From Bacteroidales bacterium (lineage in GTDB: Bacteria; Bacteroidota; Bacteroidia; Bacteroidales; FEN-979), in assembly GCA_023231005.1 (NCBI GenBank), contig JALNWG010000008.1:57515-121514 (forward strand): a stretch of DNA of 64,000 nucleotides, read 5' to 3'. The notes under the pieces were generated by a model. That model saw only the letters and a list, made by a program, of their open reading frames with translations. It was not told where the DNA came from and did no database searches. The position numbers and the translations under genes were made by a program. Each line of letters opens with the position of its first letter. Within the stretch, counting starts at the first letter, position 1. Shown here one piece after another: positions 1 to 8,860 of this stretch.

Positions 1-2
1 GC

Positions 3-350
3 TACTTTCAGGGAACTGGTTTTATCAATGGCATTACGACAACATTTGTATATGATGCCAGAGAAAAAGAGGTGTTTATCTCTCCCAACCTTGCGCTAAA
101 ATTATTGAAAGATGGTGTCATCGATAAATCAAGTTTCGAAGGAGATGCCTCAAAAATCATCGGGGAAGGTTCGATCTCAGACAAAGCAGTGCTAACACTT
201 CAGGAGATTAGAATCGGCAAAAACACCATTAAAGATATAAAAGTAACCGTAAATAAAAAAATCCTGTCACTTCAGTTCGGGGAGATTACCTTGAAGAAAT
301 TTGGCAAATTCAATATTGATGAAGCCAGTGGATTGATTATTTTTGATTAA
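3..350 (+). CDS. Retropepsin-like aspartic protease fold, C-terminal part, catalytic motif degenerate (5' partial)
   Basis: The reading frame is open from the window edge, so the true start lies upstream. The visible 115 residues look like the second half of a Bacteroidota clan-AA retropepsin-like domain: a strand, a turn at FVYDAREKEVFIS, then LTLQEIRIGKNTIKDI and a closing KKFGKFNID element. In active members the turn reads FxxDTGASxVxIS and the late strand LLLGQSxL. Here the Asp survives, but TGAS is replaced by AREK and the later motif reads LSLQFGEITL. I infer a non-catalytic or strongly diverged relative. It ends four bases before the purM start and may be co-transcribed. The family call rests on motif pattern only. 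Confidence 0.55.
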   Translation, partial: YFQGTGFINGITTTFVYDAREKEVFISPNLALKLLKDGVIDKSSFEGDASKIIGEGSISDKAVLTLQEIRIGKNTIKDIKVTVNKKILSLQFGEITLKKFGKFNIDEASGLIIFD

Positions 351-354
351 TTGC

Positions 355-1524
355 ATGTCAGACCTTTCGAGATACGAAAAACGGGGTGTTTCTTCCTCTA
401 AGGAGGAAGTACACCAAGCCATCCGTAATATTGATAAAGGGCTTTACCCAAAAGCTTTTTGTAAGATTATCCCCGACCACCTCGGTGGAGATCCAGCATG
501 GTGTAACATCATGCATGCGGATGGAGCCGGAACAAAATCATCACTAGCCTATCTCTATTGGAAAGAGACTGGCGATTTGAGTGTTTGGAAAGGAATCGCC
601 CAGGATGCTATTGTCATGAATCTCGATGATTTGCTTTGTGTTGGTGCAACCAATAATATTCTCCTCTCCTCCACCATTGGCCGAAATAAGAACCTCATCC
701 CTGGAGAAGTTGTTTCTGCCATTATTCAGGGAACAGAAGCCTTTCTGGCGGAGATGAGAGAGTTGGGAATCGGAATTTGGTCAACTGGTGGAGAAACAGC
801 TGATATCGGCGATCTGGTTCGGACTGTTGTTGTCGATTCTACTGTTACATGCCGTATGAAACGTGAAAATGTAATCGATAATGGCAAAATCCGGGAAGGA
901 GATGTGATTGTTGGGTTGGCTTCCTACGGAAAAGCCAGCTACGAAAAAGAGTATAATGGGGGAATGGGAAGCAACGGACTGACATCTGCCCGCCACGATG
1001 TCCTGAAAAAGTTGTATTCCTCTAAATACCCCGAAAGTATTGACCCTGGATTGCCTGAATCATTGATTTATTCCGGAAGTAGAGAAATAACGGAACCTTC
1101 TTTAGTTTCCGGAACTGATATCGGGAAACTGATACTCTCCCCTACACGCACTTATGCGCCAGTTGTAAATAAAATTTTTACTTTTCACAAACGAAACATT
1201 CATGGAATGGTTCATTGCAGTGGTGGCGCTCAGACAAAAATTTTGCATTTTATTGACAATTTACATATTGTTAAAAACAATCTCTTTCCATGTCCTCCCT
1301 TATTCCAGCTGATTCAACAGGAATCCGAAACCCCCTGGAAAGAGATGTATAAAGTATTTAATATGGGTCATCGGCTTGAATTCTATGTTCCGGAATCGAT
1401 AGCGACATCCATTATTGATATCGCTGCCAGTTTCAATATTGAAGCTAGGATAATCGGCTATTGTGAAACAGGAGCAGGGACACACCTCACGCTTAAATCA
1501 CCCTACGGCGAATTTCTGTACTAA
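355..1524 (+). CDS. purM: Phosphoribosylformylglycinamidine cyclo-ligase (AIR synthase), PurM family
   Basis: PurM-type ATP-dependent cyclisation of FGAM to AIR in de novo purine synthesis, in the cytoplasm. The 389-residue protein begins MSDLSRYEKRGVSSSKEEV, a typical Bacteroidota PurM opening. It carries the AIR-synthase signatures HADGAGTKSS (about residue 55), the DDLLCVGA segment and GGETADIGD (about residue 145). A TTG 12 bases upstream could also initiate, but ATG 355 matches the family start. The Bacteroidota form is divergent and longer than the E. coli enzyme. The gene follows the retropepsin-like gene closely; a promoter for the next gene, prfA, lies just after its stop. Confidence 0.88.
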   Translation: MSDLSRYEKRGVSSSKEEVHQAIRNIDKGLYPKAFCKIIPDHLGGDPAWCNIMHADGAGTKSSLAYLYWKETGDLSVWKGIAQDAIVMNLDDLLCVGATNNILLSSTIGRNKNLIPGEVVSAIIQGTEAFLAEMRELGIGIWSTGGETADIGDLVRTVVVDSTVTCRMKRENVIDNGKIREGDVIVGLASYGKASYEKEYNGGMGSNGLTSARHDVLKKLYSSKYPESIDPGLPESLIYSGSREITEPSLVSGTDIGKLILSPTRTYAPVVNKIFTFHKRNIHGMVHCSGGAQTKILHFIDNLHIVKNNLFPCPPLFQLIQQESETPWKEMYKVFNMGHRLEFYVPESIATSIIDIAASFNIEARIIGYCETGAGTHLTLKSPYGEFLY

Positions 1525-1555
1525 TTATCTCACTTTCAGTATCCCGGATTTTTCA

Positions 1556-1563
1556 TACCTTTG
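1556..1563 (+). promoter_or_regulatory. Bacteroidota -7 promoter element for prfA
   Basis: TACCTTTG matches the TAnnTTTG element of the Bacteroidota housekeeping sigma factor. It lies 22 bases before the prfA ATG, between purM and prfA. The -33 region is weak (ACTTTC). It places transcription start downstream of the longer in-frame ORF start and so supports ATG 1586. Confidence 0.55.
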
Positions 1564-1585
1564 TACATTCATTCTAAGGAGTAAT

Positions 1586-2656
1586 ATGTTAGATAAATTA
1601 GAAGCAATAAAGCAAAAATTCGAAGATCTCCAGACACAAATGAGTGATCCTACCGTGATGAACGATATGAAACGCTACATCAAGCTCAACAAAGACTACA
1701 AGGAATTGTTGCCGATCATGGATGCCTTTGTTCTGTATAAAAATATTTTATCAAATATTGATAATGCCAAGGATATTATCCACCATGAGAAAGATGAAGA
1801 GTTCCGGAGCATGGCCAAAGAAGAGCTGAACAGTCTGACCCTCGAAAAAGATAAGATGGAAGAGGATATCCGGATGCTATTGGTTCCTAAAGATCCGGAG
1901 GATGAGAAAAACGCCGTGATAGAGATCCGGGCCGGAACCGGAGGCGATGAAGCCAGCATTTTTGCCGGAGACTTGTTCAGAATGTATAATAAATTCGCTG
2001 AAACCAAGAAATGGAAAGTCGAATTGGTTGATTTTACTGAAGGAACCATGGGCGGATTCAAAGAAATTATTTTCAATCTTTCCGGCGAAAATGTTTACGG
2101 ATTGATGAAATATGAATCAGGCGTTCATCGGGTACAGCGGGTTCCTCAAACTGAAACTCAGGGCCGGGTACATACTTCGGCTGCCACAGTAGCAGTATTA
2201 CCTGAAGCCGATGAATTTGATGTAGAAATCAAACCTTCCGATATCAGAAAAGATACTTTTTGTTCTTCAGGTCCGGGCGGGCAGTCGGTAAATACAACTT
2301 ATTCTGCCATTCGGTTGACCCATATTCCCTCTAATATTGTGGTTTCCTGCCAGGATGAAAAATCACAGATTAAGAATTTTGAAAAAGCCATGAAGGTACT
2401 TCGATCCCGGCTTTACGAACTGGAACATCAGAAATACCTGGATGAAATATCGAAAAAACGCAAGACCATGGTCTCAACCGGTGACCGTTCAGCTAAAATC
2501 AGGACTTACAACTATCCACAAAGTCGGGTAACCGACCACCGGATAAACATGACTTTATATAATTTGCCCGTAGTGCTTGATGGGGATGTTCAACCTCTTA
2601 TTGATGCTTTACAATTAGCTGAAAATGCAGAAAGGTTGAAGGAGGCCGTTGTATGA
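1586..2656 (+). CDS. prfA: Peptide chain release factor 1
   Basis: Class I release factor that recognises UAA and UAG in the ribosomal A site and triggers peptidyl-tRNA hydrolysis. The 356-residue protein has the GGQ motif in SSGPGGQSVNTT and, before it, HRVQRVPQTETQGRVHTSA, in which PQT occupies the position of the RF1 PxT codon-recognition tripeptide. The C-terminal TGDRSAKIRTYNYPQ and RVTDHRINMTLY segments are typical. The frame is open upstream into purM, but ATG 1586 follows AAGGAG and sits behind the -7 element, and the protein then has the family length. The stop overlaps the pyrF start by four bases, implying translational coupling. Confidence 0.95.
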   Translation: MLDKLEAIKQKFEDLQTQMSDPTVMNDMKRYIKLNKDYKELLPIMDAFVLYKNILSNIDNAKDIIHHEKDEEFRSMAKEELNSLTLEKDKMEEDIRMLLVPKDPEDEKNAVIEIRAGTGGDEASIFAGDLFRMYNKFAETKKWKVELVDFTEGTMGGFKEIIFNLSGENVYGLMKYESGVHRVQRVPQTETQGRVHTSAATVAVLPEADEFDVEIKPSDIRKDTFCSSGPGGQSVNTTYSAIRLTHIPSNIVVSCQDEKSQIKNFEKAMKVLRSRLYELEHQKYLDEISKKRKTMVSTGDRSAKIRTYNYPQSRVTDHRINMTLYNLPVVLDGDVQPLIDALQLAENAERLKEAVV

Positions 2657-3492
2657 ACCGGGAAGAGTTAATCAACCTCATTAAAATAAAACGATCATTT
2701 CTCTGTATTGGTCTTGACCCGGATCTTTCGAAAATTCCACAACATTTATTAAAAGCAGAAGATCCAATTTTTGCATTTAACCAAGAGATCATCGATGCCA
2801 CGCATGATATTGCAATAGCTTACAAACCGAATTTTGCTTTTTATGAATGTCATGGAGTGAAAGGTTGGCACAGTTTGGTGAAAACCATTCAGTATATCAA
2901 CCAAAAATATTCGGATCAGGTTTTCACAATAGCCGATGCTAAACGTGGCGATATTGGCAACACTTCTCAACAATATGCCCGGACCATGTTTGACCCGGTT
3001 TCGTCAGGAATGGATTTTGATGCAGTCACTGTAGCTCCATATATGGGGGAGGATTCAGTGAAACCCTTCCTCTCCTTTCAAAATAAATGGGTGGTTCTTC
3101 TTGCTCTGACCTCCAACAAAGGAGCAGTTGATTTTCAATTTATTACAAACAACGGAGTCAGGTTGTTTGAGCAGGTTCTTCATACATCCAAGGATTGGGG
3201 AACTCCTGAAAACATGATGTTTGTAATTGGGGCAACCCAGGCAGAGCGGTTAGCAGATGTAAGAAAAATCGTTCCCGATCATTTTCTGCTTATCCCTGGA
3301 ATTGGTGCCCAAGGTGGAAGCTTACAAGCAGTAGCAAAATATGGGATGACTCCGGAATGTGGTTTATTGGTCAACTCTTCCAGAAATATCATTTTTGCCA
3401 GCCAGGAAAAGGACTTTGCTAAAAAAGCACGACTGGAAGTATTAAACCTCCAGTCGGAAATGAATACAATTCTAAAATCAGCCGGAATTTGA
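2653..3492 (+). CDS. pyrF: Orotidine 5'-phosphate decarboxylase
   Basis: Decarboxylates OMP to UMP, the last step of de novo pyrimidine synthesis. The 279-residue length fits the longer type 2 subfamily rather than the roughly 230-residue E. coli type. Visible elements are FLCIGLDPDLSKIP near the N-terminus, the catalytic IADAKRGDIGNTSQQYA segment (Lys and Asp of the active site) near residue 98, and the phosphate-binding LLIPGIGAQGG segment near residue 215. Its ATG overlaps the prfA stop, so prfA-pyrF is a two-gene operon. It ends 20 bp from the convergent ilvE stop. Confidence 0.93.
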   Translation: MNREELINLIKIKRSFLCIGLDPDLSKIPQHLLKAEDPIFAFNQEIIDATHDIAIAYKPNFAFYECHGVKGWHSLVKTIQYINQKYSDQVFTIADAKRGDIGNTSQQYARTMFDPVSSGMDFDAVTVAPYMGEDSVKPFLSFQNKWVVLLALTSNKGAVDFQFITNNGVRLFEQVLHTSKDWGTPENMMFVIGATQAERLADVRKIVPDHFLLIPGIGAQGGSLQAVAKYGMTPECGLLVNSSRNIIFASQEKDFAKKARLEVLNLQSEMNTILKSAGI

Positions 3493-3512
3493 AATTCCAG
3501 CCAGATGATCTT

Positions 3513-4532
3513 TTATTCTACCATGGTATTCCAACCATGAGTATCGGGAAGTAATCCTTGTTGAATTCCTTTTAATCGTTCATAAAGCTTGGTACAAACG
3601 GGACCCGCTTTTCCATCTTTACAATATTGATAAATTTTATTGGTATCCCTGTCATGGATTTGACAAATGGGTGAAATTACAGCAGCAGTTCCACATGCGC
3701 CAGCCTCATCAAATTCAGATAATTCTTCAACAGGAATATGACGGCGTTCAACTTTCATCCCCATTTCAACAGCGAGTTCACATAATGATTTGTTGGTGAT
3801 CGAAGGCAGAATTGAAGTTGAATCAGGAGTAATATAAGTTTCTCCTTTAATTCCAAAGAAATTAGCAGGGCCTGCTTCATCGATATATTTTTTTTCTCTG
3901 GCATCAAGAAAGAGGCAGGAAGAGAACCCATCATGATGTGCACGCTCACCGGCGAGTAAACTGGCAGCATAATTCCCTCCTACTTTGATTGTTCCGGTAC
4001 CTAACGGAGCAGCGCGGTCATAATCACGAACGATCTGCATTTTCACCGGATTAAACCCTTCTTTAAAATAGGGTCCTACGGGTCCGACAAACACCATAAA
4101 CATATACTCTTTTGCAGGTTTCACGCCTACTTCTCCACCTGTCCCAATTAAAAGCGGACGAATATAAAGAGAAGCGCCTTCTCCGTAAGGAGGTACATAT
4201 TTCAGGTTAAGTTTAACTGCTTTGAGTACAGCTTCCTCAAATAAAGGAATGGGTACTTCAGCCATCATAACTCCATGGGCTGATCTTTGCATACGCTTTG
4301 CATTTTCAACCATCCGGAAAATACGCACCTTCCCATCAGCACCCGTAAAGGCCTTCATCCCCTCAAATGCTTCCTGACCATAATGAAGACAGGTGGCTGC
4401 CATGTGCATGGTTATCATTTCAGATTCAGACACCTCAAGCGGTCCCCATTGACCGTTTTTGTAATAACAACGGACATTGTAATCCGTCTTAAAATACCCA
4501 AAGGGTAAGTTTTTCCAATCTATCGTATTCAT
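3513..4532 (-). CDS. ilvE: Branched-chain amino acid aminotransferase
   Basis: PLP-dependent fold-type IV transaminase that interconverts leucine, isoleucine and valine with their 2-oxoacids, using glutamate/2-oxoglutarate. The 339 residues match the eukaryotic-like/Bacteroidota BCAT group. Visible are the HYGQEAFEGMKAF substrate loop, LYIRPLLIGTG, the PLP-lysine segment GTIKVGGNYAAS and the DEAGACGTAAVISP region near the C-terminus. It is convergent with pyrF and divergent from htpG; the 163 bp shared with htpG holds no clear TAnnTTTG box on the ilvE strand, only TAATTTTA. Confidence 0.93.
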   Translation of the reverse strand: MNTIDWKNLPFGYFKTDYNVRCYYKNGQWGPLEVSESEMITMHMAATCLHYGQEAFEGMKAFTGADGKVRIFRMVENAKRMQRSAHGVMMAEVPIPLFEEAVLKAVKLNLKYVPPYGEGASLYIRPLLIGTGGEVGVKPAKEYMFMVFVGPVGPYFKEGFNPVKMQIVRDYDRAAPLGTGTIKVGGNYAASLLAGERAHHDGFSSCLFLDAREKKYIDEAGPANFFGIKGETYITPDSTSILPSITNKSLCELAVEMGMKVERRHIPVEELSEFDEAGACGTAAVISPICQIHDRDTNKIYQYCKDGKAGPVCTKLYERLKGIQQGLLPDTHGWNTMVE

Positions 4533-4695
4533 ATAAGTAAATTTTTAGATGTATATCAGAATAAATAGCTTCGTAAAATTAGAAATTTTCTTCATTTGAA
4601 TCCGAATTCCCAAAAAAAAACATTTGCCATTTTGGCACAAACACAACTATGGCACTTCATTTGATGAAATACCGGAAAATTAAAATATATCAGCT

Positions 4696-6603
4696 ATGCA
4701 AGAAGGTAAAATTAACGTTCAAACTGAAAACATCTTCCCAATTATTAAGAAATTCCTCTATTCAGAGCACGAGATTTTCTTACGGGAGCTAGTTTCCAAT
4801 GCCGTAGATGCCACCCAAAAATTGAAAACGCTGGCATCGTTGGGAAAGTATAACGGAGATATGAGCGATTTAACAATCGAAATTACGCTTGATAAAAAGA
4901 AAAAAACGATTTCTGTCAAAGATAAAGGGATTGGAATGACCTCAGAAGAGGTTGATAAATATATTAACCAGATTGCCTTTTCCAGCGCTGAAGAATTTAT
5001 TAAAAAATTCAAAGCTAAGTCTGAGTCCGAAATGAATGCCATTATCGGCCATTTCGGATTGGGATTTTATTCCTCCTTCATGGTCTCAAAAAAGGTTGAG
5101 ATCATCACAAAAACATACCAAACCAGAGGAAATACTGGAGCTGTGCGATGGGAATGTGACGGCAGCCCCAATTATACCATGGATGAATCCGATAAAAAAG
5201 AGCGGGGCACAGAAGTGATCCTTCATGTTTCGGATGATTCGAAGGATTATCTTGAAGAACACAAACTCCTTGAAATTCTCAAGAAATATTGCAAATTCCT
5301 TCCGGTACCTATCCGCTTTGGCAACGAGAAGACATGGGAGAAAGTAGAAGGTGAAAAAGATAAAGATGGCAATGATAAGCAAGTCGAAGTTGAAAAGCCA
5401 AGGATCATCAACAACATTGACCCGCTCTGGAAGAAAAAGCCCGTCGGCCTGACTGATGAAGATTATAAAAAGTTTTACCACGAACTATATCCCTTTAGCT
5501 TTGATGATCCGCTGTTTTGGATTCACCTCAATGTTGATTATCCTTTTAATCTCACGGGAATTCTCTATTTTCCGAAAGTAAAAAAGAATCTGGAGGTACA
5601 AAAAGACAAAATTCAACTTTACTGTAACCAAGTATTTGTCACCGATTCCGTGGAAGGGATTGTTCCAGATTTTCTGACCTTGCTGCATGGATTAATTGAT
5701 TCTCCGGATATTCCGTTAAATGTCTCCCGCAGCTATCTACAGGGTGATCCGAATGTTAAAAAAATATCCAATCATATCACTAAAAAGGTTGCTGACAAAC
5801 TAGAAACTTTGTTTAAAGACACCCGACCGGATTTTGAAGCCAAATGGGATGATATCAAAGTATTTATTGAATATGGGATCATCTCTCAACCTGAGTTTTA
5901 TGATCGTGCTAAAAAATTCTGTCTACTGAAGAATGTTGATGGCAAATATTTCACTTTTGAAGAGTATGAAAATATTGTTAAATCTTCCCAAAAGGATAAG
6001 GATGGACAATTAATCTACCTTTATGCAACCAATCGAGAAGAACAGTATAGCTTTATCCAATCAGTAAAAGACCGTGGTTATGATGTTTTATTGATGGATG
6101 GCATTATTGAAGCTCATTTTATCAATACGTTAGAACAAAAACTGGAGAAAACCCGCTTTACCCGGGTCGATTCAGATACCGTTGACAAACTCATTAAAAA
6201 AGAAGATGCTTTACCATCCAAATTAAATGAAGATCAACAGAAATCGATCAAAGAGATGATTGAGAAACAGGTGGATCCTAAAAAATATACCGTATCCTTC
6301 GAAAGTTTAAGTGAAAAAGAAGCCCCATTGCTGATTACCCAGAATGAATTCATGAGGAGGATGAAAGATATGGCAGCCCTCGGTGGCGGAGGAGGATATA
6401 GCTTCATGGGAGAAATGCCGGAAAATTACAACCTGGTCGTTAATTCCAACCATCCCATTGTGGGTCGTTTATTACTTGAACCCGATGGAGGAAAACAAGC
6501 AGAAACCATCAAACAAATATTTGATCTGTCATTACTGGCACAGAATTTACTAAAAGGGAAAGAACTCGCCGACTTTATTAAGCGAAGCACCGAGAAAATA
6601 TAA
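4696..6603 (+). CDS. htpG: Molecular chaperone HtpG (Hsp90 family)
   Basis: Homodimeric ATP-dependent cytosolic chaperone. The 635-residue protein begins with the N-domain FPIIKKFLYSEHEIFLREL. ATP-site motifs of the GHKL fold are present: ELVSNAVDA, KDKGIGMT and GHFGLGFYSSFMVS. The middle domain has the LNVSRSYLQ loop, and the C-terminal dimerisation domain ends in LLAQNLLKGKELADF. Hsp90-type length is intact, with a charged insert around residues 215-235. It appears monocistronic: 108 bp separate it from lemA. Upstream lies a sigma-54-like TGGCAC-N5-TTGAT sequence, reported separately as weak. Confidence 0.96.
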   Translation: MQEGKINVQTENIFPIIKKFLYSEHEIFLRELVSNAVDATQKLKTLASLGKYNGDMSDLTIEITLDKKKKTISVKDKGIGMTSEEVDKYINQIAFSSAEEFIKKFKAKSESEMNAIIGHFGLGFYSSFMVSKKVEIITKTYQTRGNTGAVRWECDGSPNYTMDESDKKERGTEVILHVSDDSKDYLEEHKLLEILKKYCKFLPVPIRFGNEKTWEKVEGEKDKDGNDKQVEVEKPRIINNIDPLWKKKPVGLTDEDYKKFYHELYPFSFDDPLFWIHLNVDYPFNLTGILYFPKVKKNLEVQKDKIQLYCNQVFVTDSVEGIVPDFLTLLHGLIDSPDIPLNVSRSYLQGDPNVKKISNHITKKVADKLETLFKDTRPDFEAKWDDIKVFIEYGIISQPEFYDRAKKFCLLKNVDGKYFTFEEYENIVKSSQKDKDGQLIYLYATNREEQYSFIQSVKDRGYDVLLMDGIIEAHFINTLEQKLEKTRFTRVDSDTVDKLIKKEDALPSKLNEDQQKSIKEMIEKQVDPKKYTVSFESLSEKEAPLLITQNEFMRRMKDMAALGGGGGYSFMGEMPENYNLVVNSNHPIVGRLLLEPDGGKQAETIKQIFDLSLLAQNLLKGKELADFIKRSTEKI

Positions 6604-6711
6604 TACGGGCCTTTTTGCTGATTTCTGTAACCTATACGGCAATCAACGTCTAAAGAGAGTTTATTAATAGTTTTATTATATTAGCCGATATAAACCAAAA
6701 CCAGATAAATT

Positions 6712-7308
6712 ATGAAAATTAGTAAAGGTTGGATTATTTTAATTAGTGTTGTTGTCGTATTGTTTCTCCTCATTTCATGGGGTACCGGGACTTATAATAA
6801 ACTGGTTAGTAAGGAAGAAGGAGTTAACCAGGCTTGGGCAAATGTAGAAAATGTTTACCAGCGCAGACTTGATCTCATCCCTAACCTCGTAAATACTGTG
6901 AAAGGAGTTGCTAACTTTGAAAAAAGTACATTGACCGCAGTGATTGAAGCCCGTGCAAAAGCGACGAATGTACAAATCAATCCGAAAAACCTCGATGAGG
7001 GATCTCTTCAAAAATTCCAGGAAGCTCAGAATAATGTCAGTAGCGCACTTGGCCGATTGATGGTTGTTGTAGAGCAATATCCTCAATTGAAAGCAACACA
7101 AAATTTTTCAGAATTACAAGCACAGCTTGAAGGAACAGAAAACAGAATAACGGTTGAACGAAGAAATTTCAACGAATCGGCTCAAGCATATAATACATAT
7201 TTGCGCCGCTTTCCCTCCAACATTTTTGCCGGTATGTTTGGTTTTACGAAAAAAGCCTATTTCGCCTCCGACAAAGGAGCTGAAAAAGCGCCACAGGTTC
7301 AGTTCTGA
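6712..7308 (+). CDS. lemA: LemA family membrane protein
   Basis: One N-terminal transmembrane helix (residues 8-24) precedes a helical LemA domain with the family signatures YNKLVSKEEGVNQAWANVENVYQRR and LIPNLVNTVKG, and a C-terminal FPSNIFAGMFGF. At 198 residues it has the usual length. The biochemical role of LemA is not firmly established. In Bacteroidota it is typically followed by TPM-domain genes, as here, so I infer that the three act together at the envelope. No clear TAnnTTTG promoter is visible in the 108 bp upstream. Confidence 0.92.
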   Translation: MKISKGWIILISVVVVLFLLISWGTGTYNKLVSKEEGVNQAWANVENVYQRRLDLIPNLVNTVKGVANFEKSTLTAVIEARAKATNVQINPKNLDEGSLQKFQEAQNNVSSALGRLMVVVEQYPQLKATQNFSELQAQLEGTENRITVERRNFNESAQAYNTYLRRFPSNIFAGMFGFTKKAYFASDKGAEKAPQVQF

Positions 7309-7328
7309 TTTAGCTAAATCGTTATAAG

Positions 7329-7775
7329 ATGGGAACGAACATCAAGGATTTCTTCTCTCCACAAGAGAAAGAAGAGATTAAAGCAGCAATTATGAATGCT
7401 GAACTCGATACTTCCGGAGAGATCAGAATCCACATTGAGAACTCCTGTTCCGGAGATGTCATGGACCGGGCTGCGTTTATTTTCAAGAAACTCAGAATGA
7501 ATAAAACCGAGTTGCGGAATGGTGTTTTGATATACCTTGCGGTAAAAAACAGGCGTTTCGCTATCATTGGCGATAAGGGTATTCATGCCAGGGTTCCTGA
7601 AACCTTTTGGACGGATATTAAAACAGAAATGCTGAACCATTTCCGAGAGGACCAATTTACAGAAGGATTGATAGCTGCAGTGACCAGTACCGGAGAGCAA
7701 CTAAAAAAACATTTTCCCCGAGCCTCCGATGACGTTAACGAACTATCGGACGAGATCTCATTTGGGAAAGACTAA
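7329..7775 (+). CDS. TPM domain protein, cytoplasmic form (TLP18.3/Psb32/MOLO-1 superfamily)
   Basis: A 148-residue protein with no signal peptide, made almost entirely of a TPM domain: ELDTSGEIRIHIENS, the RNGVLIYLAVKNRRFAIIGDKGI strand-turn-strand block (about residues 60-85) and the HFREDQFTEGLIAAV helix. Superfamily members include acid-phosphatase-like and photosystem-repair proteins, but a reaction cannot be assigned here. It sits 20 bp after lemA and 10 bp before the secreted TPM paralogue, so it belongs to a lemA-tpm-tpm operon. Confidence 0.85.
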   Translation: MGTNIKDFFSPQEKEEIKAAIMNAELDTSGEIRIHIENSCSGDVMDRAAFIFKKLRMNKTELRNGVLIYLAVKNRRFAIIGDKGIHARVPETFWTDIKTEMLNHFREDQFTEGLIAAVTSTGEQLKKHFPRASDDVNELSDEISFGKD

Positions 7776-7785
7776 TACAATTGTC

Positions 7786-8598
7786 ATGAAAGCACATATT
7801 ATCAAGGTTGTTGGTTTATTTTTCTTTTTGTTTTTTTCGCTGGCCACCTTGTGTGCACAGGATATTCCTGCCCGTCCGGATCCACCAAAATTGGTGAACG
7901 ATTTTGCAGGAGTACTATCTCCCGGCGAAACAGAGCAACTTGAGAGGAAGTTGGTTGCCTTTAATGATTCCACCTCTACCCAAATCGTAGTGGTACTCGT
8001 TAAATCGTTGAATGGATATGATAAAAATGATTTTGCATACAGGATAGGCCAATCGTGGGGAGTTGGGCAAAAAGGCAAGAACAATGGTGCCGTTATTCTG
8101 GTTAAACCTAAATACAGAAATGATCCCGGAGAGGCCAGCATACAAATCGCTTATGGGTTAGAAGGTGTTATCCCTGATGCCATTGCCAAACGAATCGTTG
8201 AAAACGAAATGATCCCCAATTTTTTGAATGACAATTATTACAAAGGGATTAATGCTGCTGTTTCTACCATGATCTCTCTGACCAAAGGAGAGTTTACTGC
8301 CGATCAATATGCGGCACACACCAAGAAAAAATCAAGTCCTTACGCAATGCTTATTCCCTTAATCATCCTGGCCGTAGTATTTCTCATGATTCGTAGCAGC
8401 CGTGCCCGAAATTATTCAGTTGGTAAGAATCTTCCTTTCTGGACTGCTTTCTGGTTACTCGGTTCCATGGGTCATGGTCATAGTGGCAGCTGGAATGATT
8501 TTTCGTCAGGTTCCGGAGGATTTGGAGGTGGCGGAGGTGGGTTCGGAGGATTTGGAGGGGGAAGTTTCGGAGGTGGTGGAGCCGGTGGTAGCTGGTAA
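7786..8598 (+). CDS. TPM domain protein with signal peptide and glycine-rich tail
   Basis: The 270-residue protein starts with a cleavable signal peptide (KVVGLFFFLFFSLATLCAQ), followed by a TPM domain: LVNDFAGVLSPGETEQLERKL, STQIVVVLV and the NGAVILVKPK and GLEGVIPDAIAKRI segments. A transmembrane helix near residues 185-200 precedes a Gly/Phe-rich C-terminus rich in GGFGG units ending in GGSW, as in YgcG-type proteins. The domain should therefore be periplasmic with a cytoplasmic Gly-rich tail. An in-frame start 57 bases upstream exists, but only ATG 7786 gives a proper signal peptide. Third gene of the lemA operon. Confidence 0.88.
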   Translation: MKAHIIKVVGLFFFLFFSLATLCAQDIPARPDPPKLVNDFAGVLSPGETEQLERKLVAFNDSTSTQIVVVLVKSLNGYDKNDFAYRIGQSWGVGQKGKNNGAVILVKPKYRNDPGEASIQIAYGLEGVIPDAIAKRIVENEMIPNFLNDNYYKGINAAVSTMISLTKGEFTADQYAAHTKKKSSPYAMLIPLIILAVVFLMIRSSRARNYSVGKNLPFWTAFWLLGSMGHGHSGSWNDFSSGSGGFGGGGGGFGGFGGGSFGGGGAGGSW

Positions 8599-8609
8599 TA
8601 AGAAGATTT

Positions 8610-8822
8610 GTGAATATCCTGAAAAAAATCTGGTTTTTATATTATGATGGTTTCCGGAATATGACTACCGGAAAAAATCTTTGGATTATCATTCTCATTA
8701 AAATTTTTATCCTTTTTTTTATTCTCCGTCTTTTTTTCTTTCCGAATTTCTTACAGTCGAAATTTTCGAATGATAAGGAACGAAGTGATTATGTTAAGGA
8801 ACAACTCATCCTTAGAAAATGA
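8610..8822 (+). CDS. Small membrane protein, DUF4492 family, upstream of cytochrome bd
   Basis: A 70-residue protein with a GTG start and one central hydrophobic helix (IIILIKIFILFFILRLFFF, about residues 26-44). It is flanked by YDGFRNMTTGKNLW and a charged C-terminus, FSNDKERSDYVKEQLI. This matches the DUF4492 pattern as I recall it, a small Bacteroidota family usually encoded just before cydA. I infer an accessory role for the bd oxidase, comparable in position though not in sequence to CydX/CydS-type small subunits. It starts 12 bp after the TPM gene, with its own cyd promoter only afterwards, so it may be transcribed with the lemA operon. Confidence 0.7.
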   Translation: MNILKKIWFLYYDGFRNMTTGKNLWIIILIKIFILFFILRLFFFPNFLQSKFSNDKERSDYVKEQLILRK

Positions 8823-8836
8823 TCTCTGCCGCCTCT

Positions 8837-8852
8837 ATTCTATGAATAGAAT
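8837..8852. promoter_or_regulatory. Inverted repeat in the cydA promoter region
   Basis: ATTCTAT-GA-ATAGAAT is a perfect 7-bp inverted repeat with a 2-bp centre, placed 8 bp upstream of the cydA -7 element, where it would cover the -33 region. The position suits a repressor or redox-regulator operator, but no known regulator is recognised and a short AT-rich palindrome could arise by chance. Confidence 0.35.
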
Positions 8853-8860
8853 TCTTTTCT

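Noticed and set aside
781..996. Antisense and out-of-frame ORFs inside large genes, such as those within purM, dnaE and valS
   Set aside because: They are shadows of well-supported genes, without recognisable domains or promoters.
1463..1585. N-terminal extension of prfA into purM
   Set aside because: It lies upstream of the -7 element and would lengthen RF1 beyond its usual size.
3484..3498. GGAATTTGAAATTCC palindrome as a bidirectional terminator of pyrF/ilvE
   Set aside because: Stem is weak, it contains the pyrF stop codon and no adequate T-tract follows on either strand.
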